Positions 1 to 8,365 of a stretch of DNA of 64,000 bases are shown in pieces. How positions within the stretch are numbered: the stretch's first letter is position 1; each line of letters begins with the position of its first letter. Both the position numbers and the translations under genes were made by a program. A model generated the notes under the pieces. It saw nothing but the letters and a program-made list of their open reading frames with translations, ran no database searches and was not told where the DNA came from. Source of the stretch: Aureitalea sp. L0-47 (GTDB taxonomy: Bacteria; Bacteroidota; Bacteroidia; Flavobacteriales; Flavobacteriaceae); contig NZ_JAFMTQ010000004.1 in assembly GCF_026126405.1 (NCBI RefSeq), forward strand, positions 124,001-188,000. The letters are read 5' to 3'.

Positions 1-1
1 G

Positions 2-208
2 CATACGAACCGGGATACTTACGATAAGATCGTATTTGACGATGTGAGAAATAATGTAATACTAACGGCCATACTGGCATATATGGCAAGCGAAGACCCA
101 GAGACAACTTCAAGGGAAAGAGCCGTATTGCCCGTAAGCAGAAGAAGCGGGAAGCAAATGGAATGGCCTACACCCAGGTCACCAGAACGAAAAGGAGGAA
201 TGGAATAG
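2..208 (+). CDS. M28-family peptidase, C-terminal fragment
   Basis: Only the last 68 codons lie in the window; the open frame enters from the left edge and stops at a TAG. It begins HTNRDTYDKIVFDDVRNN, the pattern seen near the C-terminus of secreted M28 zinc aminopeptidases of Flavobacteria, where the His is a metal ligand. The tail is basic and low in complexity (SRRSGKQMEWPTPRSPERKGG), with no T9SS sorting domain. The assignment rests on this one motif block, so the family is likely but the substrate is unknown. Confidence 0.6.
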   Translation, partial: HTNRDTYDKIVFDDVRNNVILTAILAYMASEDPETTSRERAVLPVSRRSGKQMEWPTPRSPERKGGME

Positions 209-217
209 AAATAATTC

Positions 218-258
218 GCCGCAGAACCGGACTAATATAACCTCTCCGGCCCTGCGGC
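218..258. terminator. Interrupted inverted repeat between convergent genes
   Basis: GCCGCAG (218-224) pairs with CTGCGGC (252-258) and CCGGA (227-231) with TCCGG (245-249), giving a two-part stem with a 13-base loop. It lies between the M28 stop and the stop of the facing GerW-like gene, where a bidirectional terminator is expected. No T-tract follows on either strand, so intrinsic termination is uncertain. Confidence 0.4.
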
Positions 259-299
259 ACGCCTAAAATACGAGTAGATCGTATGAACTCCTCCTAAAC

Positions 300-674
300 C
301 TAAGCAGGTTCCTCTTCCTTGCTTCGGTTTTCATAGATCTTCTCGATCATTTCCGGTACTTTTTCGAAAGCAGCAGCAAGACCGTGGGCCTTTCCTGCTT
401 CGATAAAGCTAATTTCTTCGTCTTTTGTGACCAGGAATCCGAGTGGTTCGATGCCCATTCCGGCACCGGCTCCCATTCCATATCCGGTTTTAGCCTTGGT
501 TTTTTTCTCAATACCTTCTCCTTCGCCGGATCCAAATCCCATTCCTATCTTAATAACAGGAACACAGGTAAATTCACCCAAGGTAAATGGTTCTCCGACA
601 ACGGTTTCTGTCCGCGCTTCAGTCCTGATAAACTCAGTGATCTGTTTCATTAATTCTTCAAAGTGTAAGACCAT
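300..674 (-). CDS. GerW/YtfJ-family protein
   Basis: A 124-residue protein with the family core: an N-terminal helix (MKQITEFIRTEARTETVVGEP), a strand VPVIKIGMGFGSGEG, a glycine-rich stretch GYGMGAGAGMGIEP, then LGFLVTKDEEISFI. In Bacillus YtfJ (GerW) is a spore protein; this family also occurs widely in non-sporulating bacteria, where its role is not settled. It lies 9 bp downstream of a DUF2953-like membrane protein on the same strand, the same pairing as Bacillus ytfI-ytfJ, so the two probably act together at the membrane. The C-terminus is acidic (KEEEPA). Confidence 0.75.
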   Translation of the reverse strand: MVLHFEELMKQITEFIRTEARTETVVGEPFTLGEFTCVPVIKIGMGFGSGEGEGIEKKTKAKTGYGMGAGAGMGIEPLGFLVTKDEEISFIEAGKAHGLAAAFEKVPEMIEKIYENRSKEEEPA

Positions 675-683
675 GACAAATGT

Positions 684-1190
684 TTAATTGTTAATAAATG
701 ATTTCAGAATAAATATCGGTCGGTTTTGTACTTGCAGTGCCAATCGATTCTTATCGTTAAAGTTGATGGCGAAGTCCCCATAAAACCTGTTCAGGAAGAA
801 GAAAACCGGATATAACTTAGCATTTAAGATATAATCCCCGGTATCCAGGTGAAGCAGAAATTGCTTTATTTCGAAAGTCCGCAGCACTCGTAGTGCAATA
901 CGCCCGTTTTTCGGATTAAATTTCTTTGTCTTTTTTACTTCGGAATGCCCCTTCTTTTTTTCCGACTTCCCCCAACTTCTCAGTGGGTAGAATTTGAAAT
1001 TGAGAAACAGAACATTCAACTTTACACGAACAATTTCCTGCTCGTCTCCTTCGATCCTCGCCTTCGCCAACCCTCTCCATTGTACAAAATAATCGTTGGT
1101 GTCTGTATCAACCTTGATAATTATTGGGGTCCAAAGCAGAAACCCGATCAGAATGACAACAAGGGTTATTATGACATACAAGGCAGTCAT
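684..1190 (-). CDS. DUF2953-like (YtfI-type) membrane protein
   Basis: A 168-residue protein with one N-terminal membrane helix (about residues 4-22, rich in V, I, L) followed by a soluble domain. It has the layout of DUF2953 proteins: a strand VDTDTNDYFVQW, a charged linker with many Lys (GKSEKKKGHSEVKKTKKF), and a C-terminal segment GDFAINFNDKNRLALQVQNRP. The next gene downstream is GerW/YtfJ-like, which supports the family call by context, since YtfI (DUF2953) and YtfJ are neighbours in Firmicutes. Function unknown; sequence similarity alone is weak. Confidence 0.55.
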   Translation of the reverse strand: MTALYVIITLVVILIGFLLWTPIIIKVDTDTNDYFVQWRGLAKARIEGDEQEIVRVKLNVLFLNFKFYPLRSWGKSEKKKGHSEVKKTKKFNPKNGRIALRVLRTFEIKQFLLHLDTGDYILNAKLYPVFFFLNRFYGDFAINFNDKNRLALQVQNRPIFILKSFINN

Positions 1191-1273
1191 AATCTCAATT
1201 TCAGCAAAGGAAGAATTCTCAAGTTTAGATTCCTATGACGCCAGTCATTGACGTACATTTTATAAGCGGTCTA

Positions 1274-1301
1274 AATAGTATCTGGAATGAAGGATACTAT
1301 T
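1274..1301 (-). terminator. Hairpin at the pcm stop codon
   Basis: AATAGTATC (1274-1282) and GATACTATT (1293-1301) form a perfect 9-bp stem with a 10-base loop that covers the stop codon of the methyltransferase gene. The T-content after the stem on the minus strand is low, so it may be a weak terminator or an mRNA-end stabiliser. Confidence 0.35.
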
Positions 1302-1992
1302 CGTTTTTATCTCGCTGAAATTCTACAAAAACAACAGGCATCAGATATCGTTTTTTGATCTTACCTTTTCTTTTCTTCAACAGTGTAAGTTCTCGCGTGC
1401 TTCGCTTAGGCCCAACCGGAACGATGAGTCTTCCATTCTCAGCCAACTGGTCGATGAGTGGCTGAGGAATATGATCGATACCCGCCGTGATAATGATCGC
1501 ATCGAATGGTGCATTCTCCGGCCATCCCAGGTAGCCATCACCGATCTTTACAGTCACATTATCATAGCCTAATGATTTCAGGCGGTTGTTAGCTTGATTC
1601 CCAAGGGAATCTATGATCTCAATGGTGTATACTTCGGAAACGATCTCGGCCAGTACCGCAGCCTGGTAACCGGAACCTGTTCCAATCTCCAGAACCCGAT
1701 CGTCTTTCTTTAGATTGAGTTGCTCCGTCATATAGGCCACGATATACGGTTGAGAAATGGTCTGCCCCTGCCCAATATTTAAAGGAGCGTCGATATAGGC
1801 CTTCTGCTGTGCAATGGCGGGTACAAAAAGATGTCTTGGTACGGAGCGCATTGCGCGTAAGGTAGCCCTATCCTCTATCCCCCTGGAAATAAGCTGTCCT
1901 TTAACCATGCGTTCTCGCCTACCGTCATAATCCGGCTGACAGTTTCCGAAGGAAGTTATGAACAGCAACGCTATGGTAATAAATCGTGTCAT
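1297..1992 (-). CDS. pcm: Exported protein-L-isoaspartate O-methyltransferase
   Basis: Uses S-adenosylmethionine to methylate isoaspartyl residues in damaged proteins, starting their repair. The family motifs are clear: the N-terminal RMVKGQL..RGI, the RHLFVP block, GQGQTISQPYIVAYMTE, the SAM motif VLEIGTGSGYQAAVLAE and the FDAIIITAG segment. I chose the start at 1992 (MTRFITIALLFITSF...) rather than an upstream ATG at 2043, because it gives a clean Sec signal peptide of about 18 residues; the Cys at position 18 does not sit in a good lipobox. The enzyme is usually cytoplasmic, so an exported form is notable. Confidence 0.85.
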   Translation of the reverse strand: MTRFITIALLFITSFGNCQPDYDGRRERMVKGQLISRGIEDRATLRAMRSVPRHLFVPAIAQQKAYIDAPLNIGQGQTISQPYIVAYMTEQLNLKKDDRVLEIGTGSGYQAAVLAEIVSEVYTIEIIDSLGNQANNRLKSLGYDNVTVKIGDGYLGWPENAPFDAIIITAGIDHIPQPLIDQLAENGRLIVPVGPKRSTRELTLLKKRKGKIKKRYLMPVVFVEFQRDKNE

Positions 1993-2171
1993 TTTTCTGA
2001 AATGGATCAACTTATAAGATACGAAAAATCGATGATTTTTCATATTGAACGAGTTCGAAATATTTTAGGAATAAAACTATATCAAACAGTATATCAATGC
2101 ATTAGGGCAACCGTCATTATTATGGCACACTTGTTGGCTTCCAATGAGTGTTTAACCTAAAATACAGAGTT

Positions 2172-2270
2172 ATGAAAGATCTAAAAAAAATTTGGAGTGA
2201 TCGACTGAGTAAGTGGAATGTAAAACTTGCTGAATTTGCAAAAGCCAGTAGTTATGCCATCCACAGATAG
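2172..2270 (+). CDS. Small ORF, 32 residues, hypothetical
   Basis: An ATG-initiated frame of 32 codons (starts MKDLKKIWSDRLSKWNVKLA, ends SYAIHR) on an otherwise empty 380-bp stretch, followed 27 bp later by a strong intrinsic terminator. The peptide is basic and amphipathic, with two Trp and no membrane segment. Having its own terminator suggests that this stretch is a transcription unit. It could equally be a small RNA with a chance ORF. I do not recognise the family. Confidence 0.4.
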   Translation: MKDLKKIWSDRLSKWNVKLAEFAKASSYAIHR

Positions 2271-2297
2271 TTCGAATCGCGCCAACCGGAATCCATA

Positions 2298-2327
2298 AAC
2301 CTCCCTGCTGTTCAGGGAGGTTTTTTT
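2298..2327 (+). terminator. Rho-independent terminator
   Basis: AACCTCCCTG (2298-2307) pairs perfectly with CAGGGAGGTT (2313-2322) around a 5-base loop and runs into seven T. It ends the small-ORF transcription unit ahead of the slipin gene. Confidence 0.85.
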
Positions 2328-2424
2328 ATGAACTAACATGACGAATATCATTCCGTCCCTCGGCCATCTTTGTATCTTTAAGCATCTGAATTTCAACGGT
2401 TAATTCAGAATAAAAACAAAAGTT

Positions 2425-3171
2425 ATGAATCCAATTGTATTGTTTAGTATCGTATTTGTTGTATTCCTGTTACTGGGGATACGCGTTGTTTTTGAATATA
2501 AACGAGCGCTGAAATTTAGATTTGGGAAATACGTTAAGACCCTCCAACCAGGGTTCCGATGGATCATTCCTGTGGTGGAAACCATACAGGTAGTCGATAT
2601 CAGGGTGATTACTATAAACATTGTTTCGCAGGAAGTAATGACCGAGGATAACGTCCCCTGTAGTATTGATGGCGTAGTTTTCTTCAAGATCAATGATCCT
2701 GAAAAAGCTGTCCTCGAAGTCGAGGAATACAAATTCGCGATCTCTCAATTGGCGCAGGCAGCACTGCGTGATGTGTGTGGTAAGGTTGAACTGGACACTA
2801 TACTTTCCAAACGCGAAGAAATGGGTAAGAACATCAAGGCCATAGTAGAAATTGAGACCAAAGAATGGGGAATTGATATCAACGATGTGAAAATAAAGGA
2901 CATTCAACTTCCCGAGAATATGAGGCGTATGATGGCCAACCAGGCAGAAGCCGAACGTTCAAGGAGAGCACGTATAATTCTCGCAGAAGCTGAAGAGCAA
3001 GCGGCCAACAAGTTGTACGAAGCTGGTAAGATCATCGACGAATCCCCATCGGCAATTAAGTTGAGGTTGTATCAAACCCTCTCTAATATCGCGGCAGAAA
3101 AGAACTCAACCATTCTATTCCCGTTCCCGGAAGAAGTTCTTCCAAGGAGAAGAAGAAAAGACAAAGATTAA
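2425..3171 (+). CDS. Slipin (SPFH/stomatin-family membrane protein)
   Basis: A 248-residue SPFH protein: one N-terminal membrane helix (about residues 3-22), then the band-7 domain with the slipin signatures FEYKRALKFRFGKY, QPGFRWIIPVVE, VDIRV..INIVSQEVMTEDNVPCSIDGVVFF and LRDVCGKVELD. An Ala/Glu/Arg-rich helix (QAEAERSRRARIILAEAEEQAANK) follows for oligomerisation, and the tail is PFPEEVLPRRRRKDKD. Such proteins form ring-like assemblies on membranes and organise microdomains. No NfeD-type partner gene is adjacent. A second SPFH protein, of the prohibitin type, lies at 55.0 kb. Confidence 0.85.
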   Translation: MNPIVLFSIVFVVFLLLGIRVVFEYKRALKFRFGKYVKTLQPGFRWIIPVVETIQVVDIRVITINIVSQEVMTEDNVPCSIDGVVFFKINDPEKAVLEVEEYKFAISQLAQAALRDVCGKVELDTILSKREEMGKNIKAIVEIETKEWGIDINDVKIKDIQLPENMRRMMANQAEAERSRRARIILAEAEEQAANKLYEAGKIIDESPSAIKLRLYQTLSNIAAEKNSTILFPFPEEVLPRRRRKDKD

Positions 3172-3254
3172 TTCAATAGCTAAATAAATCCGGAGCTGTT
3201 TTGACCCCATCGATGAAAAAAGTATCTTCCTCCTCCTAATTATACGATTCATCC

Positions 3255-3986
3255 ATGGAAAAAACGGTTTCGGAAGCTATTGAGTATCGTCGTGCTGTAC
3301 GTGTTTTCAAAGAGCAGCCCATCGATTCGGAAGAAGTGAAGGAATGCCTTCGCCTCGCCACCCTGGCGGCTACCAGTAGTAATCTTCAGCTCTGGGAGTT
3401 CTATCACATTACAAATTCAGAAAAAATAAAACAGCTTGCTAAAGTGTGTTTTAATCAGAATGCAGCCCGTACCGCTCAACAGCTTGTGGTGGTAGTAGCA
3501 AGAAAAGACCTGTGGAGAAAGCGTGCTAAAGCTAATCTTAAGTTTCTGGAAGAAGGTTTCGCGAAAGCCGAGATGACTCCCAGGTTGGAGAAGCGAAAAA
3601 AGATGGCACTCAATTACTACGGCAAATTAATTCCTTTTACCTACTTCAATTTTCTGGGTATTTTCGGATGGATAAAATACCTCGCTTTCCAGGTGGTAGG
3701 ACTTTTCCGCCCTATTTACCGCCAGGCTCGAAACAGCGATATGCGAATTGTAGCTCACAAAAGCGCCGGGTTGGCCGCTCAGAATTTTATGATCAGCATG
3801 GCAGCCATAGGTTATGATACCTGTCCCATGGAAGGCAGCGATACATTAAGAGTAAAACGCATTCTGAATTTGCCCTATTCTGCAGAGATCAATATGGTCT
3901 TAGGTTGTGGTATCAGGGATGAAAAAGGAATCTACGGCCCTAGATTCAGGGTTCCTTTCGAGGAGGTATATTACCCAATAAATTAG
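3255..3986 (+). CDS. Nitroreductase-family oxidoreductase
   Basis: A 243-residue FMN-dependent NAD(P)H oxidoreductase. The N-terminal VSEAIEYRRAVRVFKEQPI contains the phosphate-binding RR.VR.F motif, and LATLAATSSNLQLWEFYHI is the family's second block. The central part (about residues 95-155) carries an insertion with hydrophobic stretches (YFNFLGIFGWIKYLAFQVVGLF) that could touch the membrane. The later segment AAQNFMISMAAIGYDTCPMEG is the usual C-terminal core. The substrate cannot be told from sequence. Confidence 0.8.
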   Translation: MEKTVSEAIEYRRAVRVFKEQPIDSEEVKECLRLATLAATSSNLQLWEFYHITNSEKIKQLAKVCFNQNAARTAQQLVVVVARKDLWRKRAKANLKFLEEGFAKAEMTPRLEKRKKMALNYYGKLIPFTYFNFLGIFGWIKYLAFQVVGLFRPIYRQARNSDMRIVAHKSAGLAAQNFMISMAAIGYDTCPMEGSDTLRVKRILNLPYSAEINMVLGCGIRDEKGIYGPRFRVPFEEVYYPIN

Positions 3987-3996
3987 AATAATTCTA

Positions 3997-4027
3997 TTGA
4001 AATGATATAGGAAATCTACTATATTTA
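3997..4027 (+). promoter_or_regulatory. Candidate promoter of the peroxidase gene
   Basis: TTG at 3997-3999 and TATATTTA at 4020-4027, separated by 20 bp, resemble the Bacteroidota -33/-7 elements (TTG, TAnnTTTG). The start codon is only 6 bp past the -7 box, so the transcript would be almost leaderless; this lowers confidence. Confidence 0.3.
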
Positions 4028-4032
4028 CGCTT

Positions 4033-5949
4033 ATGAAAAAACTTTTACTAACCACCGCATTTTTAATAACCATCCATGGTTTTGCCCAGGTAAACAGAAC
4101 TTACGATGGTACTAACAATAACCCCAACAATCCTAATTGGGGTGCCGCGCTCGAGCATTTTAGAAATTTTGTAACCAACGGTTATAACGACCTTATTAGT
4201 GAACCCGGAGGTCAGGACAGACCGAATCCGAGGAAGGTGAGTAACGCCATTGGAAGTCAGAGTGAATTTACACCGAACGAGCTCGGTTTAAGCGACTTCA
4301 TCTGGGGATGGGGGCAGTTTATAGATCACGACGTAAACCTGAACGACGATAATTTCGATGAACCCAATAATATCCCGGTTCCCAATTGTGAGCCACTTTT
4401 CGATCCCGACTGTACCGGAACCATGACCCTGCGCATGTTCCGCTCTAAGTCGGATCCGGCTACCGGAACTTCTATAAACAACCCCAGGAAGCACATCAAT
4501 GATATAACGAGTTATATCGACGGCTCCTTGGTGTATGGCAGTGAGGAGGATAGAGCCGATTGGCTACGTACTTTTGAGGATGGGAAAATGAAAATGTCTG
4601 CGGGCGATCTTTTGCCCTGGAATACTATAGATGGCGAATACGACAGCCCGATCGATCCATCAGCCCCTTTTATGGTGCTGGATGGTTTCCCACTTCCCGA
4701 AAAGTTCTTTGTTGGTGGTGACATTCGTGTGAACGAACAACCAGGACTCGCTTGTTTCCACACACTGTGGGTACGCGAACACAACAGATTGTGCGATGAA
4801 ATAAAGGCCGCTAATCCAAGTTGGAGCGACGAAGAGATCTTCCAGCGTGCCAGAAAAATTGTGGGTGCCTTGATCCAGGCAGTCACTTACGAAGAGTTTC
4901 TCCCACATATCGGTATCCAACTGGATCCGTATACCGGATACGATGAAAACGTTCAACCGGACATAACCAATACATTTTCCGCAGCTGCCTATCGATTTGG
5001 CCATACAATGGTAAATGGACGTCTCGTTCGATTTGAAGAGAATGGAGACGACTGGATGTTTGGAGCCAAGGACCTGAGAGATGGCTTCTTCCGTCCTGAG
5101 ATCCTTCGGGATGAGGGTGGTATTGAGCCTTTCTTCAGAGGACTGGCAGCCCAGGAGCACCAGTTTGTGGATCCGCTTATCATGGACGATATCCGAAATT
5201 TCCTTTTCGGTCAGCCGGGTGCCGGAGGAATCGACCTGCTATCCATTAACCTGGCAAGAGCGCGCGAACGCGGATTACCAGATTACAATACCATACGTGA
5301 GGACCTGCAGCTAACGCCTCACACCGACTTCAACAGTTTAACAAGTGATGGGGATTTGAGTCAGCGCCTGGAAACGGTATACGGAGATATTTCAAAGGTG
5401 GACCCGTGGATCGGATTCATGAGTGAAGATCACCTCCCGAATGCGTTGATAGGAGAAGGCCTTCATGAAATGCTGAAGTTCCAGTTCCAGTCGCTTAGAG
5501 ATGGTGATCGCTATTATTATGAGAACGATCCGGCGTTCACGGCGGCGGAGATCGACGAGATCAAGAACACTAAGCTTTCAGAAGTAATTCTTCGGAATAC
5601 CATCATCGAGATCTTGCAGGAAGACGTTTTTATCGCTATACCCAGAGGACAGCTGGCTGTAGAGTTATTTCCTTTTCCTGAAGTGCGTTCCATCGAGCTA
5701 TCAGCTTATCCGAACCCGGTTCAGAAATACTTTAACCTGGTAATAGAAAATGCGCGCCCTTCTAGTGCTACACTCAATATTTACGGTGTTGGCGGACAGG
5801 TGGTCTCTACGAGATCGGTTCAGTTGAACCGAGGAAGAAACGAGATCAATTTTGAATTGAGCGACCAGCTTGCCAGCGGGCTTTACGTAATTACTTTGGA
5901 ATCGGATAGCGGGGCAGGCCAGTTGAAACTGATAAAGCAAGGACGCTAA
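4033..5949 (+). CDS. T9SS-exported animal-type haem peroxidase
   Basis: A 638-residue secreted protein: Sec signal peptide (MKKLLLTTAFLITIHGFAQ), a peroxidase domain of about 530 residues, and a T9SS type A sorting domain from about residue 555 (LSAYPNPVQKYFNL...GLYVITL...KLIKQGR). The haem peroxidase signature WGQFIDHD holds the distal His99 next to Asp100, a position that in animal peroxidases ligates calcium or haem. RFGHTMV holds the proximal haem ligand His324. Such enzymes use hydrogen peroxide to oxidise halides or organic substrates, here outside the cell. Neighbours give no clear partner. Family assignment is secure; substrate is unknown. Confidence 0.9.
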   Translation: MKKLLLTTAFLITIHGFAQVNRTYDGTNNNPNNPNWGAALEHFRNFVTNGYNDLISEPGGQDRPNPRKVSNAIGSQSEFTPNELGLSDFIWGWGQFIDHDVNLNDDNFDEPNNIPVPNCEPLFDPDCTGTMTLRMFRSKSDPATGTSINNPRKHINDITSYIDGSLVYGSEEDRADWLRTFEDGKMKMSAGDLLPWNTIDGEYDSPIDPSAPFMVLDGFPLPEKFFVGGDIRVNEQPGLACFHTLWVREHNRLCDEIKAANPSWSDEEIFQRARKIVGALIQAVTYEEFLPHIGIQLDPYTGYDENVQPDITNTFSAAAYRFGHTMVNGRLVRFEENGDDWMFGAKDLRDGFFRPEILRDEGGIEPFFRGLAAQEHQFVDPLIMDDIRNFLFGQPGAGGIDLLSINLARARERGLPDYNTIREDLQLTPHTDFNSLTSDGDLSQRLETVYGDISKVDPWIGFMSEDHLPNALIGEGLHEMLKFQFQSLRDGDRYYYENDPAFTAAEIDEIKNTKLSEVILRNTIIEILQEDVFIAIPRGQLAVELFPFPEVRSIELSAYPNPVQKYFNLVIENARPSSATLNIYGVGGQVVSTRSVQLNRGRNEINFELSDQLASGLYVITLESDSGAGQLKLIKQGR

Positions 5950-6035
5950 GATCTCTCGCTTTTTCAAGCAAAACCAAGTAATCCGTGGGAATTGCTCATT
6001 GAACCTATAAAAGTTTTAATATTGTAGTTCTAACC

Positions 6036-8228
6036 ATGGAAACCGGCCAGCAAAACATCAAGAAGTTCGGAACCTTCGGAGGTGTATTCACTCCTACCCT
6101 GCTCACCATTTTAGGTGTGATCATGTATTTGAGAATGGGTTGGGTAGTAGGTAATGCCGGCCTTATCGGCGCCTGGCTGATCATTATAATTGCCTTTCTA
6201 ATCACTCTCTGCACAGCTTTGTCAATGTCGGCCATCACAACCAATATACGTATAGGCGCCGGAGGTGCGTACGCGATCATATCACAGTCCTTAGGACTTG
6301 AAGTTGGTGGCAGCCTGGGTATTCCCAGGTACATTTCACAAGGATTAGCAGTCACCATGTATATTTTCGGTTTCCGTGAAGGTTGGCTTGGGATATTTCC
6401 CCACCACAACGCATTCCTGGTAGATGCCGCCGTATTCGTGGGTCTATTCACTATCGCCTACATTAGTGCAAATCTCGCCATCAAAACCCAGTATATCATC
6501 ATGATGGTGATCATCGCCTCTTTAATTTCCATAGTGATGGCGGCCTATGAAGGTTCAATGACCATCCCGTCGGATGAAGCCTTGAAGTGGGGAACGTTCA
6601 AGGGATCTCCTGAAAATAATTTCAGCGGAAGTAATTTTTGGTTGGTGTTTGCGGTTTTCTTCCCGGCAGCCACCGGGATCATGGCCGGTGCTAACATGTC
6701 AGGCGAATTAAAAGACCCCAGGAAAAGTATCCCGATAGGAACTCTTTGGGCCATAGGGGTGAGTTTTGTGATCTATATGCTTCTGGCGTATTGGCTGGCT
6801 ACTTCTGCTACTGAAGAGGAACTAATATCGAACTACAATATCATTATCGAAAAGGCCTATGTCGGGCCACTGATCATCGCAGGGGTACTGGGAGCTACTT
6901 TTTCATCGGCCCTTGCGTCCATAGTTGGGTCTTCACGGATACTCTTTGCTATGGGACAGCACAGCGTATTACCATATTCAAATTTCCTGGCAGGTCAGAG
7001 TAAGAACGGGCAGCCCAGGAATGCCATGTTGGTGACCGGTATTTTGATCTTCGGTACTATGCTACTCCGCAATCTGAATGCAGTGGCACCTTTGGTTACT
7101 TTATTCTTCCTGGTCACCTATGCCATGATCAATATAGTAGTGATCATAGAACAGAATCTCGGTTTGATAAGTTATCGACCCATATTCAAGATAAAACGCT
7201 GGATTCCGTGGTTAGGATTGATCTCTTCGGTATTGGCGATGTTTATAATCAATCCAACGATCAGCCTTATCACCATCGCCATAGTCCTGGCAGTTTATTG
7301 GTATCTCTCTCGTCAGAACCTGGAAACTCCGTTTGAGGATGTGCGTTCCGGGCTCTTTGTTTCTTTTGCTGAATGGGCAGCCAAGCACACCTGGGGGATG
7401 AAAAAAATGCAGCAGCGGGCCTGGAAACCGAACTTAATGGTACCAGTTCGCGATATTACAGGTGCCAGGGGAAATTTTGAGTTTCTTCGGAATATCGCGA
7501 GTCCGAAGGGCTCCATAAAATTATTAGGCATTGCTCCGGATGAGGAAAACGACAGTATGACCTTGGAACTGGACACCCTTGCGGAGTCCTTCAGAACCAA
7601 AGGAGTCTTCTCTTCCTGGACAGTGATCAATACCACAGAATTTGCAAAAGGTGTGAATTACGGTAACCAGGCACTTCGAGGGGCTTTTTTCAGACCTAAT
7701 ATTGTATTTCTGAACCTTCAGCAGCACGATGACTACGAAACTGAACTGCGACCAGTAATTCGGGAATGTATCCGTTTGGAGATCGGGGTACTGCTTTATC
7801 AGTCTCATCCTACTGCCCTGTTGGGACAGCGAAACACTATCAACGTATGGGTGAGTAACCGACAAAACAACTGGAGCCTGGGTTGGGATATTGGAAACCT
7901 TGACCTCTCCACTTTGATCGCCTATAAGCTCAAACGAAACTGGAAAGCACGAATCCGCCTAATTACTGTGATTGACGATGACAAAGAACTGGACAATGCA
8001 ACGGAATTCCTCAAGAGTCTGATTAACCTTGCCAGGCTACCGGAGACCTTGACTGAGGTATATGTAGGTAGTTTCAAAGAGATTGTGATTAAAGCCCCAC
8101 AGGCAGATTTGAATATCTTCGGAATGGATGAAAACCTGAGTTTTACCTTTGTACAGGATATGGCGGACAAAACGAACAGCTCATGTCTGTTTGTAAAGGA
8201 CTCCGGACACGAAAGTATATTAGCATAA
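6036..8228 (+). CDS. SLC12-like cation-chloride cotransporter / APC-superfamily permease
   Basis: A 730-residue polytopic membrane protein. The first 430 residues hold about twelve helices with APC-superfamily marks: GVFTPTLLTILGVIMYLRMGWVVGNAG, IRIGAGGAYAIISQSLG and FFPAATGIMAGANMSGELKDPRKSIPIGT. The last is close to the pattern of eukaryotic Na-K-Cl and K-Cl cotransporters. A soluble C-terminal domain of about 290 residues (FLRNIASPKGSIKLLG..., LRPVIRECIRLEIGV) corresponds to the regulatory domain of SLC12 proteins. It probably moves cations with chloride, but amino-acid transport cannot be excluded. It stands alone between the peroxidase and the small-protein cassettes. Confidence 0.8.
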   Translation: METGQQNIKKFGTFGGVFTPTLLTILGVIMYLRMGWVVGNAGLIGAWLIIIIAFLITLCTALSMSAITTNIRIGAGGAYAIISQSLGLEVGGSLGIPRYISQGLAVTMYIFGFREGWLGIFPHHNAFLVDAAVFVGLFTIAYISANLAIKTQYIIMMVIIASLISIVMAAYEGSMTIPSDEALKWGTFKGSPENNFSGSNFWLVFAVFFPAATGIMAGANMSGELKDPRKSIPIGTLWAIGVSFVIYMLLAYWLATSATEEELISNYNIIIEKAYVGPLIIAGVLGATFSSALASIVGSSRILFAMGQHSVLPYSNFLAGQSKNGQPRNAMLVTGILIFGTMLLRNLNAVAPLVTLFFLVTYAMINIVVIIEQNLGLISYRPIFKIKRWIPWLGLISSVLAMFIINPTISLITIAIVLAVYWYLSRQNLETPFEDVRSGLFVSFAEWAAKHTWGMKKMQQRAWKPNLMVPVRDITGARGNFEFLRNIASPKGSIKLLGIAPDEENDSMTLELDTLAESFRTKGVFSSWTVINTTEFAKGVNYGNQALRGAFFRPNIVFLNLQQHDDYETELRPVIRECIRLEIGVLLYQSHPTALLGQRNTINVWVSNRQNNWSLGWDIGNLDLSTLIAYKLKRNWKARIRLITVIDDDKELDNATEFLKSLINLARLPETLTEVYVGSFKEIVIKAPQADLNIFGMDENLSFTFVQDMADKTNSSCLFVKDSGHESILA

Positions 8229-8261
8229 CTCGAATTTTATTGGGTTGATTTCCAGTTCATT

Positions 8262-8345
8262 TTCCTACATTTTGAAAATATAATTCCTACAGTATATCAT
8301 CTATTTCTAAATTTTTTCGATGTAATGCAGTATATAATCGATGTA
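8262..8345 (+). promoter_or_regulatory. Upstream direct repeats, cassette copy 1
   Basis: Two TTCCTAC words start at 8262 and 8284 (22 bp apart), and two TCGATGTA words start at 8317 and 8338 (21 bp apart). The first TCGAT lies 77 bp before the -7 box. The same two pairs, with the same internal spacings, precede cassette copy 2. Repeats spaced two helical turns apart suit a regulator that contacts one face of the DNA, such as an AraC-type or LytTR protein. Binding itself is inferred. Confidence 0.5.
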
Positions 8346-8365
8346 AAACATATTCTAAAATATTC

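Noticed and set aside
2265-2297. TTCGAATC sequence like a tRNA T-arm near 2271
   Set aside because: No acceptor, D or anticodon stem could be drawn around it; only the T-loop-like octamer is present.
4660-5160. Minus-strand ORF of 166 codons inside the peroxidase gene
   Set aside because: Lies wholly inside a well-supported gene; composition and lack of motifs indicate a shadow frame.
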